Shown piece by piece: positions 17,121 through 26,480 of a stretch of DNA of 64,000 nt (its first letter is position 1; each line of letters opens with the position of its first letter). The notes beneath the pieces are model-generated. The model did not search any database. It saw nothing but the letters and a program-made list of their open reading frames with translations, and was not told the origin of the DNA. The stretch covers positions 62,001 through 126,000 of the forward strand of contig CALQQB010000003.1 of NCBI GenBank assembly GCA_943332615.1, in the 5' to 3' direction. This DNA is from Phenylobacterium deserti. Lineage in GTDB: Bacteria; Pseudomonadota; Alphaproteobacteria; Caulobacterales; Caulobacteraceae. Position numbers and translations under genes: made by a program.

Positions 17121-18104
17121 CTACTCCTCCCCCGGCGTCTTCACCGTCAGGCCCTGGCTCCTGAGCCGGTCCAGCACCCCGCCCTGGGCCAGCAGGGGGC
17201 GGAGCGGGACCAGCACGATCGCGTGGCCGGGGGCCTTCAGGGCGCCGGCGATGGCGGCAGACTCGTCGGCCTTGGTGCGTTCGTCGTAGGCGCGGCCGCC
17301 GGCGACGCTGGCCAGGCACCGCTCATAGGTGCGCTCGTTCTGCAGGGCGCCGGCGACATCGCCCTCCGCCCAGGCGCGCGCGGCGGCCAGGGTCACGCTA
17401 GGTCCGGCCTCGGCCTGGGCCAGCACCTCGTCGAAGCAGGCCCTGCCCACCGACGGCGGCGTGCGGATCATCGCCCCCAGCTGGCCGCCAAGATCGTAGC
17501 TCTTCTCCACCACCTTCACGCGCCGCTGCTGGGCCAGCAGGCGGACCAGCTTGGCGGGGTCCATGTTGGTGAGGCCGGACTTGTCGCGGTAGTCGATGGC
17601 CAGCTGCACGCCGGCCGCCAGGGGGTTGCTGGTGCTGTAGTGCTTGGCGTCCTGGCCCAGGCGGGTGCGCACGGCCACGAACCGGGCGCGCGTGCCCGGG
17701 TCCAGCTTCGCCTCGAACGGTCCGCCGGCGCGGACCCGCAGTAGGTTGAACGCCGTGCCGATCGAGCCGCCGACCTTGGCGCGCACATTGACGAACGGCA
17801 GGATGACCACATTGGCCCCCTGCAGCCGCCGCTCGAACACCGCCCGGTCCCATTGCATGCGGCGCGGCGCCAGCGAGGGCACGCCCAGCACCCAGACGGT
17901 GGTGTCGGCGTCCACCACCCGCCACCAGGCGGGGCCGGGCAGGCGGCCCCGCACCACCAGTTCCTCCACCAGGGTCTCGTCGGGATTGCCAGCCGCGATG
18001 GCCTCAGGCGTCGCCGCAGGCGGTTGGGCGACCGCGGGCGCGGCGCAGGCTAGCAGCGCGCAGGCCAGGGGGGGCAGGCTCAGGAACGACAGTCTTGTCA
18101 GCAC
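17121..18104 (-). CDS. TraB/GumN-like secreted protein lacking the signature histidines
   Basis: GTG at 18104 is chosen because AAGGAG sits 10 bases upstream and the protein then opens with a clean signal peptide (about 26 residues, ending APAVA). An ATG at 18146 is in frame but lacks such a site. The 327 residues follow the TraB/GumN plan: WWRVVDADTTVWVLG, a helical middle, and a final strand and helix near HAIVLVPLRPLLAQ. The GxxH positions that normally hold His read GVPS and VPLR, so metal-dependent hydrolysis is doubtful. Family assignment is by overall pattern, with moderate confidence. It is divergent from mutL. Confidence 0.6.
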   Translation of the reverse strand: MLTRLSFLSLPPLACALLACAAPAVAQPPAATPEAIAAGNPDETLVEELVVRGRLPGPAWWRVVDADTTVWVLGVPSLAPRRMQWDRAVFERRLQGANVVILPFVNVRAKVGGSIGTAFNLLRVRAGGPFEAKLDPGTRARFVAVRTRLGQDAKHYSTSNPLAAGVQLAIDYRDKSGLTNMDPAKLVRLLAQQRRVKVVEKSYDLGGQLGAMIRTPPSVGRACFDEVLAQAEAGPSVTLAAARAWAEGDVAGALQNERTYERCLASVAGGRAYDERTKADESAAIAGALKAPGHAIVLVPLRPLLAQGGVLDRLRSQGLTVKTPGEE

Positions 18105-18152
18105 GGGCGGCGGGCTCCTTGGAATCGTACTATGTAGCGGGGTCAAGCCATC

Positions 18153-20003
18153 ATGCCGATCCGTCGCTTACCTCCCGAAATGGTCAACCGCATCGCCGCT
18201 GGCGAGGTGGTGGAGCGGCCTGCCAGCGCGGTCAAGGAGCTGGTGGAGAACGCGCTCGACGCCGGGGCCAGCGAAATCCAGGTGCAGGCGGACGGCGGCG
18301 GGCTCACCCGCATCCTGGTAGCCGACGATGGCGCCGGCTTGACGGCGGCCGAGCTGCCGCTGGCCGTCGAGCGCCACGCCACCTCCAAGCTCAACCCCGA
18401 CGCGGACGGCGCCTACGACCTGCTGCGGATTTCCACCATGGGGTTCCGGGGTGAGGCATTGCCGTCGATCGGCTCGGTCTCGCGGCTGTCGATCACCAGC
18501 CGGGCGCGCGATGTAGCGGACGCGCATGCGATCTTCGTCGAGGGCGGTGCGGTGAGCGCGGTGTCGCCGGCCGGGTTCCCCGGGCCCCATGGCGCCAGAG
18601 TCGAGGTGCGCGACCTGTTCTACGCCACGCCCGCGCGGCTGAAGTTCATGAAGTCGGAGCGGTCCGAGGCCCTGGCCATCACCGAGGAGCTGAAGCGCCA
18701 GGCCATGGCCCACGAAGCGGTGGGCTTCGCGCTCGATATCGATGGCCGCCGCAGTTTGCGACTGCCCGCCGAGGCGGCCGGGGACGCGGGGCGGCTGGCG
18801 CGGCTGGCCACCATCCTGGGCCGCGATTTCTCCGACAACGCGCTGCTGATCGACCATGTGCGCGAGGGCGTGCGGCTGTCCGGCTATGCGGGCCTGCCGA
18901 CCTACAACCGGGGCAATGCGGCGCACCAGTACCTGTTCGTCAACGGCCGGCCGGTGCGCGACCGCCTGTTGCAGGGCGCGCTGCGGGGCGCCTATGCCGA
19001 CTTCCTGGCCCGCGACCGACACCCTGTCGCGGCGCTGTATGTGGAGCTGGATCCGGAGCTGGTCGACGTGAACGTGCACCCCGCCAAGGCCGAGGTGCGG
19101 TTCCGCGATCCGGGACTGGTGCGCGGGCTGATCGTGGGCGGGCTGCGACACGCCCTGGCGGGCGCCGGGCACCGCGCGTCCACCACCGTCTCCATGGCCG
19201 CGCTGGGCGGCTTCCGACCGAACAGCGCGCCGCCGCAGGGCTATCAGTCCGGCCCGTCCGGCGCCGGGTTCTCAGCCTGGCGGCAGGGCGGCTGGACGCC
19301 GGCTACCGCCGCGGCGCTGGCTCAGGCGATCCCGGGCTTGTCCGAGATTTCCGCCCGCGCCGAGCTGGAGTATCCGCCCGGCATGGCGGAACCGGGGGCG
19401 GAACCGGCATTCGACCCGGTCGATTTCCCACTCGGCGCCGCCCGCGCCCAGGTCCACGAGACCTATATCGTCGCCCAGACCCGCGACGGGGTGGTCATCG
19501 TCGACCAGCACGCCGCCCATGAGCGCCTGGTCTATGAGCGGATGAAGGCGGAGATGGCCGAGGGCGGCGTGGCGCGCCAGGCGCTGTTGCTGCCGGAGGT
19601 GGTGGAGCTGGACCCCGCCGAGGCCGAGCGGGTGCTGGCCCGGGCTGACGAGCTGATGGCGCTGGGGCTGGTGCTGGAGCCCTTCGGCGCTGGCGCGGTA
19701 CTGGTGCGCGAGGTCCCGGCCCTGCTGGGCGAGACCGACGCCGCGGGCCTGGTGCGCGACATTGCCGACGATCTCGCTGAAAACGGCCAAGCCCTGGCGC
19801 TGAAGGAACGGCTGGAGGACGTCTGTTCCACCATGGCCTGCCACGGCTCGGTCCGCGCCGGCCGCCGGCTGACCGCGCCGGAGATGAACGCCCTGCTGCG
19901 CCAGATGGAGGCCACGCCCCACTCCGGCCAGTGCAACCACGGCCGGCCAACCTATGTGGAGCTGAAGCTGGCCGACATCGAGCGGCTGTTCGGGCGGCGC
20001 TAA
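18153..20003 (+). CDS. mutL: DNA mismatch repair protein MutL
   Basis: Couples MutS mismatch recognition to strand removal. The 616 residues start with the GHKL ATPase domain: [20 protein letters not shown] (about 12-31), DDGAG, and [10 protein letters not shown]. The [10 protein letters not shown] and [13 protein letters not shown] segments close the N-terminal domain. After a variable linker, the C-terminal dimerisation domain begins near 430 ([20 protein letters not shown]). The end [11 protein letters not shown] carries the CPHGRP-like motif of MutL proteins with the latent endonuclease fold. Its TAA overlaps the convergent oxygenase stop. Confidence 0.96.
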   Translation: MPIRRLPPEMVNRIAAGEVVERPASAVKELVENALDAGASEIQVQADGGGLTRILVADDGAGLTAAELPLAVERHATSKLNPDADGAYDLLRISTMGFRGEALPSIGSVSRLSITSRARDVADAHAIFVEGGAVSAVSPAGFPGPHGARVEVRDLFYATPARLKFMKSERSEALAITEELKRQAMAHEAVGFALDIDGRRSLRLPAEAAGDAGRLARLATILGRDFSDNALLIDHVREGVRLSGYAGLPTYNRGNAAHQYLFVNGRPVRDRLLQGALRGAYADFLARDRHPVAALYVELDPELVDVNVHPAKAEVRFRDPGLVRGLIVGGLRHALAGAGHRASTTVSMAALGGFRPNSAPPQGYQSGPSGAGFSAWRQGGWTPATAAALAQAIPGLSEISARAELEYPPGMAEPGAEPAFDPVDFPLGAARAQVHETYIVAQTRDGVVIVDQHAAHERLVYERMKAEMAEGGVARQALLLPEVVELDPAEAERVLARADELMALGLVLEPFGAGAVLVREVPALLGETDAAGLVRDIADDLAENGQALALKERLEDVCSTMACHGSVRAGRRLTAPEMNALLRQMEATPHSGQCNHGRPTYVELKLADIERLFGRR

Positions 20004-20977
20004 AGCGGCTCGATCCGGTAGTCGCTGATCTGCACCTCGGCGCCATAGTCCGCGAAGTCGCCTTCCGCGCGGCGGCGTCGGAACTCGCTCCAGCTCAGGT
20101 CGCGGTAGCGGGCCGGCTTGTCGGGTCCGACCGTCGAGGACAGAGGCCGGATCACCGCCGAATAGGCGGGGTTGAAGAAGTAGGCGAGGCTGAGCCGCGC
20201 GTGGGTCTCCATCGCCAGCACCTGGTGTAGCGGCGCCGGATAGCGGTCGTTGGACCACACCTGCGCCATGTCGCCGATGTTGATGATCAGCCCGCCAGGG
20301 ACCGGGTCGATCGCGATCCAGGCGCCGGCCTTCAGCACCTGCAGGCCCGCGCGGCCGTCCGTGAGCAGCACCGTGAGCGCCCCCGCATCGCTGTGGTGGT
20401 GGATGCCCAGGCCCACGGGGCGATCCGCCTGGTCGCCGGCCGGGTCGGTGACGGGATAGTGGTTGAGCCGCAGGAAGCTGGTGTGGACGCCCTCGAAGTC
20501 GTGCGCCAGCGCATAGGGGGGCGCGCCGAGGCCGATTGCGACGGGTTCCAGCAGTCGCAGGCAAAGGTGCTCGCAGGCCGCGAACCACGCGCGCGCGACC
20601 TTCTGCAGGTCCGGCCGCCAGTCCGGAAACGGGGTGGCGCCCTGGAACACATCGCCGGCCACGGCCAGGGCGACGTCCGGCCCGATGTCGAAGATCTCCT
20701 TCTTGTCGCGTCGGGTCTTGGTCAGTTCGCGGTCGTAGTAGCCCCATGGATTGTCGCGGCTGCGGGAGAGCGCCCGCTTGGCGTCGGAGGGCGCGGCAAA
20801 GAACTCGCCCGCCTCGGCCAGCACCTCGGCGATGAGCGTGGGGTCGAGCCCATGGCCGACGAGGTGGAAGAAGCCCCAGTCCGCGCAGGCCCGGGCGACC
20901 TGGTCGGCGACCCGCGCGGGCGGGCCCGAAAGGTCCACGACGGGCACTGTCGCGGTGAGCTGTGCGCTATCGTTCAT
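20000..20977 (-). CDS. Isopenicillin N synthase-family 2OG/Fe(II) oxygenase
   Basis: A 325-residue non-haem iron dioxygenase. DIOX_N-type start PVVDLSGPP and [11 protein letters not shown] (about 35-45) are followed by the double-stranded beta-helix with iron ligands His195 and Asp197 (HHSDAG) and His251 (PLHQV). The 2-oxoglutarate-binding Arg261-x-Ser263 lies in [14 protein letters not shown] precedes the ATG at 20975-20977, while the frame is open further upstream without a ribosome-binding site. Likely substrate class is a small metabolite; nothing in the neighbourhood narrows it. Its stop overlaps mutL's by 3-4 bp. Confidence 0.88.
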   Translation of the reverse strand: MNDSAQLTATVPVVDLSGPPARVADQVARACADWGFFHLVGHGLDPTLIAEVLAEAGEFFAAPSDAKRALSRSRDNPWGYYDRELTKTRRDKKEIFDIGPDVALAVAGDVFQGATPFPDWRPDLQKVARAWFAACEHLCLRLLEPVAIGLGAPPYALAHDFEGVHTSFLRLNHYPVTDPAGDQADRPVGLGIHHHSDAGALTVLLTDGRAGLQVLKAGAWIAIDPVPGGLIINIGDMAQVWSNDRYPAPLHQVLAMETHARLSLAYFFNPAYSAVIRPLSSTVGPDKPARYRDLSWSEFRRRRAEGDFADYGAEVQISDYRIEPL

Positions 20978-21174
20978 CTGGCCTCCGGGATCCCGCTGCT
21001 TACGGCAGACGGGCAAGCCGCAGAAGCCATTTGGTCGGTCGCGCCCAGCTGAGTTCGCGTGCCTCAGGACAGGTTCGCCACCCACTTGACCGCGAAGCCG
21101 CCCAAGATAATCGAACCCTTGCCGATGGCGAGACGATTCAGGTCTCACACCGCACGAGGGTCAAGCGGGCACAC

Positions 21175-22779
21175 TCAGGCGACGCCGGCGACATCCAGTT
21201 CGAGCGAGCGGTCCACCAGCAGGGCCCCCTTCATGGCCGCCAGTAGGCGCTCCGGCTTGATCGGTTTCTCCACCACCCCGTCCATCCCGCTCAGCCGGTA
21301 GGCGACCGCGTCGGCGGGGTGGGCGTTGGCGGTCAGGGCCAGGATCGGCGTGCGGCCGCCCGCACCTTCGGCCTCCCTGATTTGGCGCACGGCCTCCAGC
21401 CCGCCGATGCCGGGCATCTTGATGTCCATCAGCACCAGGTCGAAGCGATCGCGGGCCATCGCTTCCACCGCCTCCTCGCCTGACTCCACGACCTGACTTG
21501 AGCACCCGAATATTTCGCAAAGGGTGCGGGCGACCAGGCGGTTGGCGGCATTGTCGTCGGCGATCAGAACGTGCGCGCCGCCGCCTGCTTCAGCCTCCAC
21601 CTCGATCGCCGCGGGCGGAGCGGCGCAGGAGGGGGGTGCGGGCAGGCGGTGCAAGGGGGCTTCGAAGACGAGCAGCGCGCCCGGCACGACCTTTGGCTTC
21701 GCGGAGATGGCGCCGTTCATCCGCTCGATAATCTGCTTGCAGACGGCCAGACCCAGGCCGACGCCGCCCTGGCGAACGCCCTCTTCGGTCTGATGGAACG
21801 GGGCGAACACAGCGGCGAGCCGGTCCTCCGGGATGCCGGGTCCGGTGTCGGAAACCTCGCCGGCCAGATGCACCCAGTCGCCCTCGACCCGCGCGGTCAG
21901 CCGCACTTCGACGCGGCCTTCCCGCGTGAACTTGAGGGCGTTGCCCACGAGGTTGTTCAGCACCTGGCGCACGCGCACGCCGTCGGCCAGCACCCAAAGA
22001 TCTGGCGGACCCTCGTAGATCGCTTGCAGTTCCAGGCCCTTGATTTCCGCCTGGGCGCTCCATTGGCCCACGACCTCGTCCAGGATGCGGCGCGCTTCCA
22101 GCGGCGCTTCGTCCAGCTCCAGGCCGGACGCCTCGGCCCGGGACAGGTCGAGAGCATCGTTGAGCAGGCGCAGCAGGGTGCCGCCGGACTCCAGGATGGT
22201 GTCGATGAAGGGCGTCAGGTCGGCCTGCCTCGATTTGCGCTTAAGGATCTCGGCGACGGCCAGCACCCCGTTCAGCGGCGTGCGGATCTCGTGGCTCATC
22301 ACCGCGAGGAAGCGGCCCTTGGTGGCCAGCGCCTCATTGGCCTCACAAGCCATGCGCCGCATCTCCTCCGCGTGAGTGGCCGTGGCCGACGCGGTGGCCT
22401 GCAGAAGGGCCAGCGTCGTGCCCACGCCCGCATAGCAGCCGGCGCAGGTAACGATGAAGCTGTCCAGCAGGTCGGCCGGCCGATCGGCCAGCATCCGCCC
22501 GCAGAACTCGGCCACTGTCACGTCGCCGTCCACGATCACCGGCCTGCGCTTCATCATGTGCAACGCGGGCCGCTTGGACCAAAGGGCGTAGCCGTACTGC
22601 GCGGCCATCAGGACAAGGAACGCGTTGCGTTCCACCAGCCCAACCGGGCGGTCGGCGCTGTCCACGACGGCGATCGCCAGGGTGTCCGGCTCATGCTGGA
22701 ACCGCTGGTAGACCAGGGCTCCCGGGGTGTCGGGTGAGATCGGAGCGACGGGCGGAGCGATATCAAGCAACAGCGTCAT
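21175..22779 (-). CDS. Hybrid sensor histidine kinase with receiver domain
   Basis: A 534-residue cytosolic hybrid kinase. The first about 110 residues resemble a CBS-type input pair (TLAIAVVDSADRPVGLVERN, RRPVIVDGDVTVAEF). The HisKA domain has the phosphorylated His163 in MSHEIRTPLN. The HATPase domain has NLVGNALKFT, DTGPGIP and GVGLGLAVCKQI. The receiver has ADDN and Asp452 in LVLMDIKMPG. No output domain follows, so it presumably passes phosphate to a histidine phosphotransferase elsewhere. GAGG lies 6 bases before the ATG at 22779, favouring it over the ATG four codons upstream. Confidence 0.92.
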   Translation of the reverse strand: MTLLLDIAPPVAPISPDTPGALVYQRFQHEPDTLAIAVVDSADRPVGLVERNAFLVLMAAQYGYALWSKRPALHMMKRRPVIVDGDVTVAEFCGRMLADRPADLLDSFIVTCAGCYAGVGTTLALLQATASATATHAEEMRRMACEANEALATKGRFLAVMSHEIRTPLNGVLAVAEILKRKSRQADLTPFIDTILESGGTLLRLLNDALDLSRAEASGLELDEAPLEARRILDEVVGQWSAQAEIKGLELQAIYEGPPDLWVLADGVRVRQVLNNLVGNALKFTREGRVEVRLTARVEGDWVHLAGEVSDTGPGIPEDRLAAVFAPFHQTEEGVRQGGVGLGLAVCKQIIERMNGAISAKPKVVPGALLVFEAPLHRLPAPPSCAAPPAAIEVEAEAGGGAHVLIADDNAANRLVARTLCEIFGCSSQVVESGEEAVEAMARDRFDLVLMDIKMPGIGGLEAVRQIREAEGAGGRTPILALTANAHPADAVAYRLSGMDGVVEKPIKPERLLAAMKGALLVDRSLELDVAGVA

Positions 22780-22875
22780 ACCGGACCTCAAAAACTACCG
22801 GGGGCGATTGATCACCGCGCCTCCTAACGCGGGGTTATGCGCAGGGCCTCCAATCGTGAAGAGTTTGACAATGAT

Positions 22876-23463
22876 TTATGACGACTGCTCTGCGTCGGTC
22901 CTGAACCGCAAAAAGTGCACGCGCGCGGCGCCGTAGTCGCGGGCATCGAGTGGCGTGAACCCTTCCACGGCGAACGGGTGTTCCGTGACCCCGCGTTCGA
23001 ACACCACGATGGCCCCTGGCGCCAGCCAGGCCCCGGCCGCCAGCTTGGCCAGGGCCTGTTCGCCCAGGCCTCGGGCGTAGGGCGGATCGAGGAAGGCGAG
23101 GTCGAACGGCGGGCCGTCCGCGCCGGGGCGATCGCCCAGGTTGGTGGCGTCGCGGCGATGGATGCGGGTCCGGCCGAACAGACCGCCCAGAGATTCGACG
23201 TTTTCCCGGATGGCGCCCCGCGCCGCCTCGTCGGTTTCCACGAACAGGCAGAAGCTGGCGCCTCGCGACAGCGCCTCGAATCCCAGGGCGCCGGAGCCAG
23301 CGAAGAGGTCGATCACCCGACGGTCGCGCACGCCGTCCGACCAGGCTGCGTGCTCCAGGATGTTGAACACCGCCTGCCGGGCGCGGTCGGAGGTGGGACG
23401 CGTGGCGTCCCCCTTTGGCGCGATCAGCGCCTTGCCGCGAAATTCCCCTGAGACGATGCGCAA
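22876..23463 (-). CDS. rsmD: 16S rRNA (guanine(966)-N2)-methyltransferase
   Basis: Methylates G966 of 16S rRNA with S-adenosylmethionine. The 195-residue protein starts at TTG (23461-23463), which is preceded by AAGGAG at 8 bases and gives the family opening RIVSGEFRGKAL. An ATG-initiated longer form lacks this. Motifs are DLFAGSGALGFEALSRGA (SAM binding) and FLDPPYARG (the N/DPPY catalytic motif). Also present are RPTSDRARQAVFNIL and the C-terminal VHFLRF. It is divergent from the enoyl-CoA hydratase gene. Confidence 0.93.
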   Translation of the reverse strand: MRIVSGEFRGKALIAPKGDATRPTSDRARQAVFNILEHAAWSDGVRDRRVIDLFAGSGALGFEALSRGASFCLFVETDEAARGAIRENVESLGGLFGRTRIHRRDATNLGDRPGADGPPFDLAFLDPPYARGLGEQALAKLAAGAWLAPGAIVVFERGVTEHPFAVEGFTPLDARDYGAARVHFLRFRTDAEQSS

Positions 23464-23533
23464 GCCCGACGCTCCTTGTAGCTGCCGCCCTCCCGTTCCA
23501 AGGTTTCCCTCAACAATCAAGGGAGAGGACATC

Positions 23534-24328
23534 ATGGGTCTGGTCACGATGGAGCGCCGCGGGGCGACGGCGGTGCTGACCTATGCCAATCCGCCGTTCG
23601 GGACGATGACGGCGGCGGGCGCGCAGGAGATGCTGGAAGCGTTCCGGCCGCTCAGCGCCGACCCGGCGGTGCGCTGCGTGGTGATCACCGGCGGCCTGCC
23701 CGACATCTTCATCCGCCACTACGACGTCGACGAACTGGGCGTCATGGGCGACCGGCTGAAGGACGCGCCCCCACCGCCTCCATCGTCCGGCGAGCGGCCC
23801 AGCGAGGGCTTTCTGGCCCTGACGGACGAGGTCTTCGCGGCGGAGAAACCGGTGATCGCGGCGATCAACGGCCTGTGCATGGGCGGCGGCTTCGAGCTGA
23901 CGCTGGCCTGTGACCTGCGCATCGCCGCCCCGGCGGTGGCGGCGATCGGCCTGCCGGAGACCCGGGTCGGCATCTTCCCCGGCGGTGGCGGCACCCAGCG
24001 GCTGCCGCGGGTGGTGGGCGAGGCCAAGGCGTTGGAGATCATCCTGCGCGGCCTGACCTTCACTGGCGCGGAGGCTCACGCCATCGGCATGGTCCACGAA
24101 CTGGCTGCCGACCCCCTGGCCCGCGCCCTGGAAATCGCCGCGGAGTTCGGGAGCAAGGGCGCCGAGGGTGTCGCCTATGCCAAGCGGCTCACCCGCGCGG
24201 CCCTCGACCGCCCGATCGCGGAGGGCCTGGCCGATGAGCGCCGGTCGTTCCTCGAGGTGATGCGGACGGCTTCGGCCCGCGAGGGCCTGAGCCTGGGCCG
24301 CCAGCCCGCGGCGATCCAGGAGCTTTGA
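23534..24328 (+). CDS. Enoyl-CoA hydratase/isomerase family protein
   Basis: A 264-residue crotonase-fold enzyme, probably hydrating trans-2-enoyl-CoA in fatty-acid or side-chain breakdown. [16 protein letters not shown] carries the oxyanion-hole glycines and Glu121. [20 protein letters not shown] carries Glu142. These match the two catalytic glutamates of mammalian crotonase. GGAGAGG precedes ATG 23534. The last 140 bp overlap the reversed 3' end of rluB, yet this protein's C-terminus ([12 protein letters not shown]) is of normal family length. Confidence 0.9.
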   Translation: MGLVTMERRGATAVLTYANPPFGTMTAAGAQEMLEAFRPLSADPAVRCVVITGGLPDIFIRHYDVDELGVMGDRLKDAPPPPPSSGERPSEGFLALTDEVFAAEKPVIAAINGLCMGGGFELTLACDLRIAAPAVAAIGLPETRVGIFPGGGGTQRLPRVVGEAKALEIILRGLTFTGAEAHAIGMVHELAADPLARALEIAAEFGSKGAEGVAYAKRLTRAALDRPIAEGLADERRSFLEVMRTASAREGLSLGRQPAAIQEL

Positions 24329-26018
24329 CTTCAGGCCGTTTGGCCTCGGCCTGCTGGGAATCGGATCGCCGAGACTCTGGCCGCCGAGACTCTGGCCGCT
24401 GAAACTCGGGCCGCTTGCCTTCCGGACGCTTGCCCTCTGGGCGTTGGGTTTCCGAGCGCCGGGCGTCCGGCCTCTGGACGTCCGGGCGTTTCGCGCCGGG
24501 ACGCTGGGCGCTGTCCGGCGACTTCGAGCCAGGGGCCTTCGGTCGTCCAGGCTTGGCGTTTGGGGTCTCCGAACGTTCGGATTTCGGGCGTCGGGCTTCT
24601 GGGCGTTGGGCTTCTGGGCGCTGAGCGTCGGGACGACGCGATTCGGTGGGTTTCGCGCTGGGACGTTGGGCGCTGACGGGCGCCTTCGAGCCCGCCAGCT
24701 TCGTCCGGGCAGGCGTTGCGCGCGAGCTCTCTGGGCGCCTGCCCTCTGCGCGCGGGGTTTCTGGGCGTAACGTTTCGGGGCGGTGCGCTTCGGGGCGGTG
24801 CGCTTCTGGCCGCGGGGCGTCGGAACGCCGCGCATCCGGGCGCCTCGCGCTGGGCCGCTTGGCAGCGGGCAGCCCTCTCGAACCGGCGACGCTGGTTCGC
24901 GCCGGCTTCGGGCGCGAAGCCTTCGGGCCCGCGACGATGTCGGGCCGGTCCGGCGTCCGGGTTGCGGGATCGCGCTTGGCCTTGGCTTGCAGGTGCGGGT
25001 TCAGCTTGCGCTTCGGCTTAGCCCAGCCGGCCTTGTACTCGGGCTTCTCCTTGGGCGTCCGCACGGGCGCCAGCTCGGTCGCCGTCTTCGCCTCGTCCTG
25101 GGCGCGACGCGACGCGCTCTTGCGGGGTGAGCGGTACTTCGGCCGCTCGCCGGTGGGCAGGTTCTCGGCGTCGATGTACTCGGCGAACTGTTCGCGCACC
25201 ACGCGCGGGCCAACCTCTTCGAGCTCGCCGTCGCCCAGGGTCCCCAGCGCCAGCGGCCCATAGGCCAGGCGGATCAGCCGGTTCACCTTCAGGCCCAGGG
25301 CCTCCAGCACGCGGCGCACCTCGCGGTTCTTGCCCTCGTGCAGGGTGATGGTGAGCCAGAGGTTCGCCCCTTGCGGCCCGTCCTTCACCTTGTCCAGCGA
25401 CGCTTCGATCGGCCCGTAACGGACGCCCTCGACGGTGATGCCGTTCTTGAGCGTGTCCAGCCTCTCCTGCGTCGTCCGACCATGGGCGCGGGCGCGGTAG
25501 CGGCGCACGATGGCATTCGACGGCTGCTCCAGGGCGCGCGCCAGGCCGCCGTCGTTGGTGAGCAGCAGCAGGCCTTCGGAGTTGATGTCCAGCCGGCCGA
25601 CCGAGATCAGCCGCGGCAGGCCGTCGGGCAGGGCGCCGAAAATGGTGCGCCGGCCCGCGGGGTCGTTGTGCGTGGTCAGCAGGCCCACCGGCTTGTTGTA
25701 GCGGAACAGGCGCGCCGGCTCAGGATCGCCCACCACCTCGCCATCGACGGTCAGGATGTCGCCGGGTTCGGCCTTCACGGCGGGCGTCGTCAGCGTGCGG
25801 CCGTTGATCGCCACCCGGCCTTCGCCGATCAGCCGCTCGACGTCGCGGCGCGAGCCGACGCCGGAGCGGGCCAGCAGCTTGGCGACGCGTTCGCCCCCTG
25901 CTTCGTCGGCAAGGGCGCCGTCTTCCGCGAGGAGGCCTTCGCCAACCTCGTCGATTTCATCGGAGTCGGGGTCTTGACCCGGATCATCGGGCTGGGGTCG
26001 TAGTGGATCGTGGACCAT
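24189..26018 (-). CDS. 23S rRNA pseudouridine synthase RluB-type with about 315-residue repetitive tail
   Basis: Converts a uridine of 23S rRNA (U2605 in E. coli RluB) to pseudouridine. Of 609 residues, about 44-90 form the S4 RNA-binding domain (ERVAKLLARSGVGSRRDVE). About 100-285 form the synthase with catalytic Asp144 in ISVGRLDINSEGL, and HEGKNREVRRV follows. From about 295 on the protein is a basic, disordered tail built of pentapeptides of the RPExx type, encoded by a 15-bp minisatellite. The tail runs 140 bp into the antisense of the enoyl-CoA hydratase. Basic tails are common in alphaproteobacterial RluB proteins, but this one is longer than the catalytic part. Confidence 0.9.
   Translation of the reverse strand: MVHDPLRPQPDDPGQDPDSDEIDEVGEGLLAEDGALADEAGGERVAKLLARSGVGSRRDVERLIGEGRVAINGRTLTTPAVKAEPGDILTVDGEVVGDPEPARLFRYNKPVGLLTTHNDPAGRRTIFGALPDGLPRLISVGRLDINSEGLLLLTNDGGLARALEQPSNAIVRRYRARAHGRTTQERLDTLKNGITVEGVRYGPIEASLDKVKDGPQGANLWLTITLHEGKNREVRRVLEALGLKVNRLIRLAYGPLALGTLGDGELEEVGPRVVREQFAEYIDAENLPTGERPKYRSPRKSASRRAQDEAKTATELAPVRTPKEKPEYKAGWAKPKRKLNPHLQAKAKRDPATRTPDRPDIVAGPKASRPKPARTSVAGSRGLPAAKRPSARRPDARRSDAPRPEAHRPEAHRPETLRPETPRAEGRRPESSRATPARTKLAGSKAPVSAQRPSAKPTESRRPDAQRPEAQRPEARRPKSERSETPNAKPGRPKAPGSKSPDSAQRPGAKRPDVQRPDARRSETQRPEGKRPEGKRPEFQRPESRRPESRRSDSQQAEAKRPEVKAPGSPRAGGPGSGPRGPKPSASPRGTTGAHRPGPPRSGGRGPRG
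24371..24870. repeat. 15-bp minisatellite inside the rluB tail
   Basis: Repeating 15-base units are clearest at 24371-24445 (gagactctggccgcc, gagactctggccgct, gaaactcgggccgct, then diverged units). Further clusters extend to about 24870. Read on the minus strand each unit encodes a pentapeptide such as RPESR, RPEGK, RPEAQ or RPEAH. A higher-order repeat of about 50 residues, starting AGSK or PGSK and followed by AQRPxAK and the RPE pentapeptides, occurs about three times. The period keeps the frame, so copy number can change without frameshift. Confidence 0.8.
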
Positions 26019-26480
26019 GATGATCGGACAATGCGCATCGCGCTTGCGGCGGCGCAAGCCGCTGCGGCCGCTGGCGAGACGCCGGTGGGCGCGGTTGTGG
26101 TCGATCCGGCCTCCGGCGAGGTCATTTCCGTGGGCGCCAACCAGCCGATCGGGACGAACGATCCCACCGCCCACGCGGAGATCGTGGCGCTGCGCGAAGC
26201 CGCCCGCAAGCTCGGCAACTACCGCCTCACCGACCTGACCCTGGTCGTCACCCTTGAGCCCTGCGCCATGTGCGCCGGCGCCATCAGCCACGCGCGGATC
26301 GGGCGGCTGGTATTCGGCGCCGAGGACCCCAAGGGTGGGGCGGTGGTGAACGGGCCGCGGTTCTTCGAGCAAACCACCTGCCATTGGCGGCCGGTGGTGG
26401 AGGGCGGCGTACTGGCGGAGGCAAGTTCGGCGATGCTGAAGGGGTTCTTCAAGGCGCGGCGCAAGGGAGCGAAGACATGA
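26010..26480 (+). CDS. tadA: tRNA-specific adenosine deaminase TadA
   Basis: Deaminates adenosine 34 to inosine in tRNA-Arg(ACG). The 156-residue zinc deaminase has the HAE motif (His55, Glu57) and PCAMC (Cys85, Cys88), plus the GAVVVDPASG and GAISHARIGRLVFGA segments. The GTG at 26010 gives MDHDDRTMRIALAAAQ but overlaps the rluB start codon by 9 bp on the other strand. ATG at 26031 is an alternative that avoids the overlap. The stop overlaps the first codon of a decayed gene. Confidence 0.93.
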   Translation: MDHDDRTMRIALAAAQAAAAAGETPVGAVVVDPASGEVISVGANQPIGTNDPTAHAEIVALREAARKLGNYRLTDLTLVVTLEPCAMCAGAISHARIGRLVFGAEDPKGGAVVNGPRFFEQTTCHWRPVVEGGVLAEASSAMLKGFFKARRKGAKT

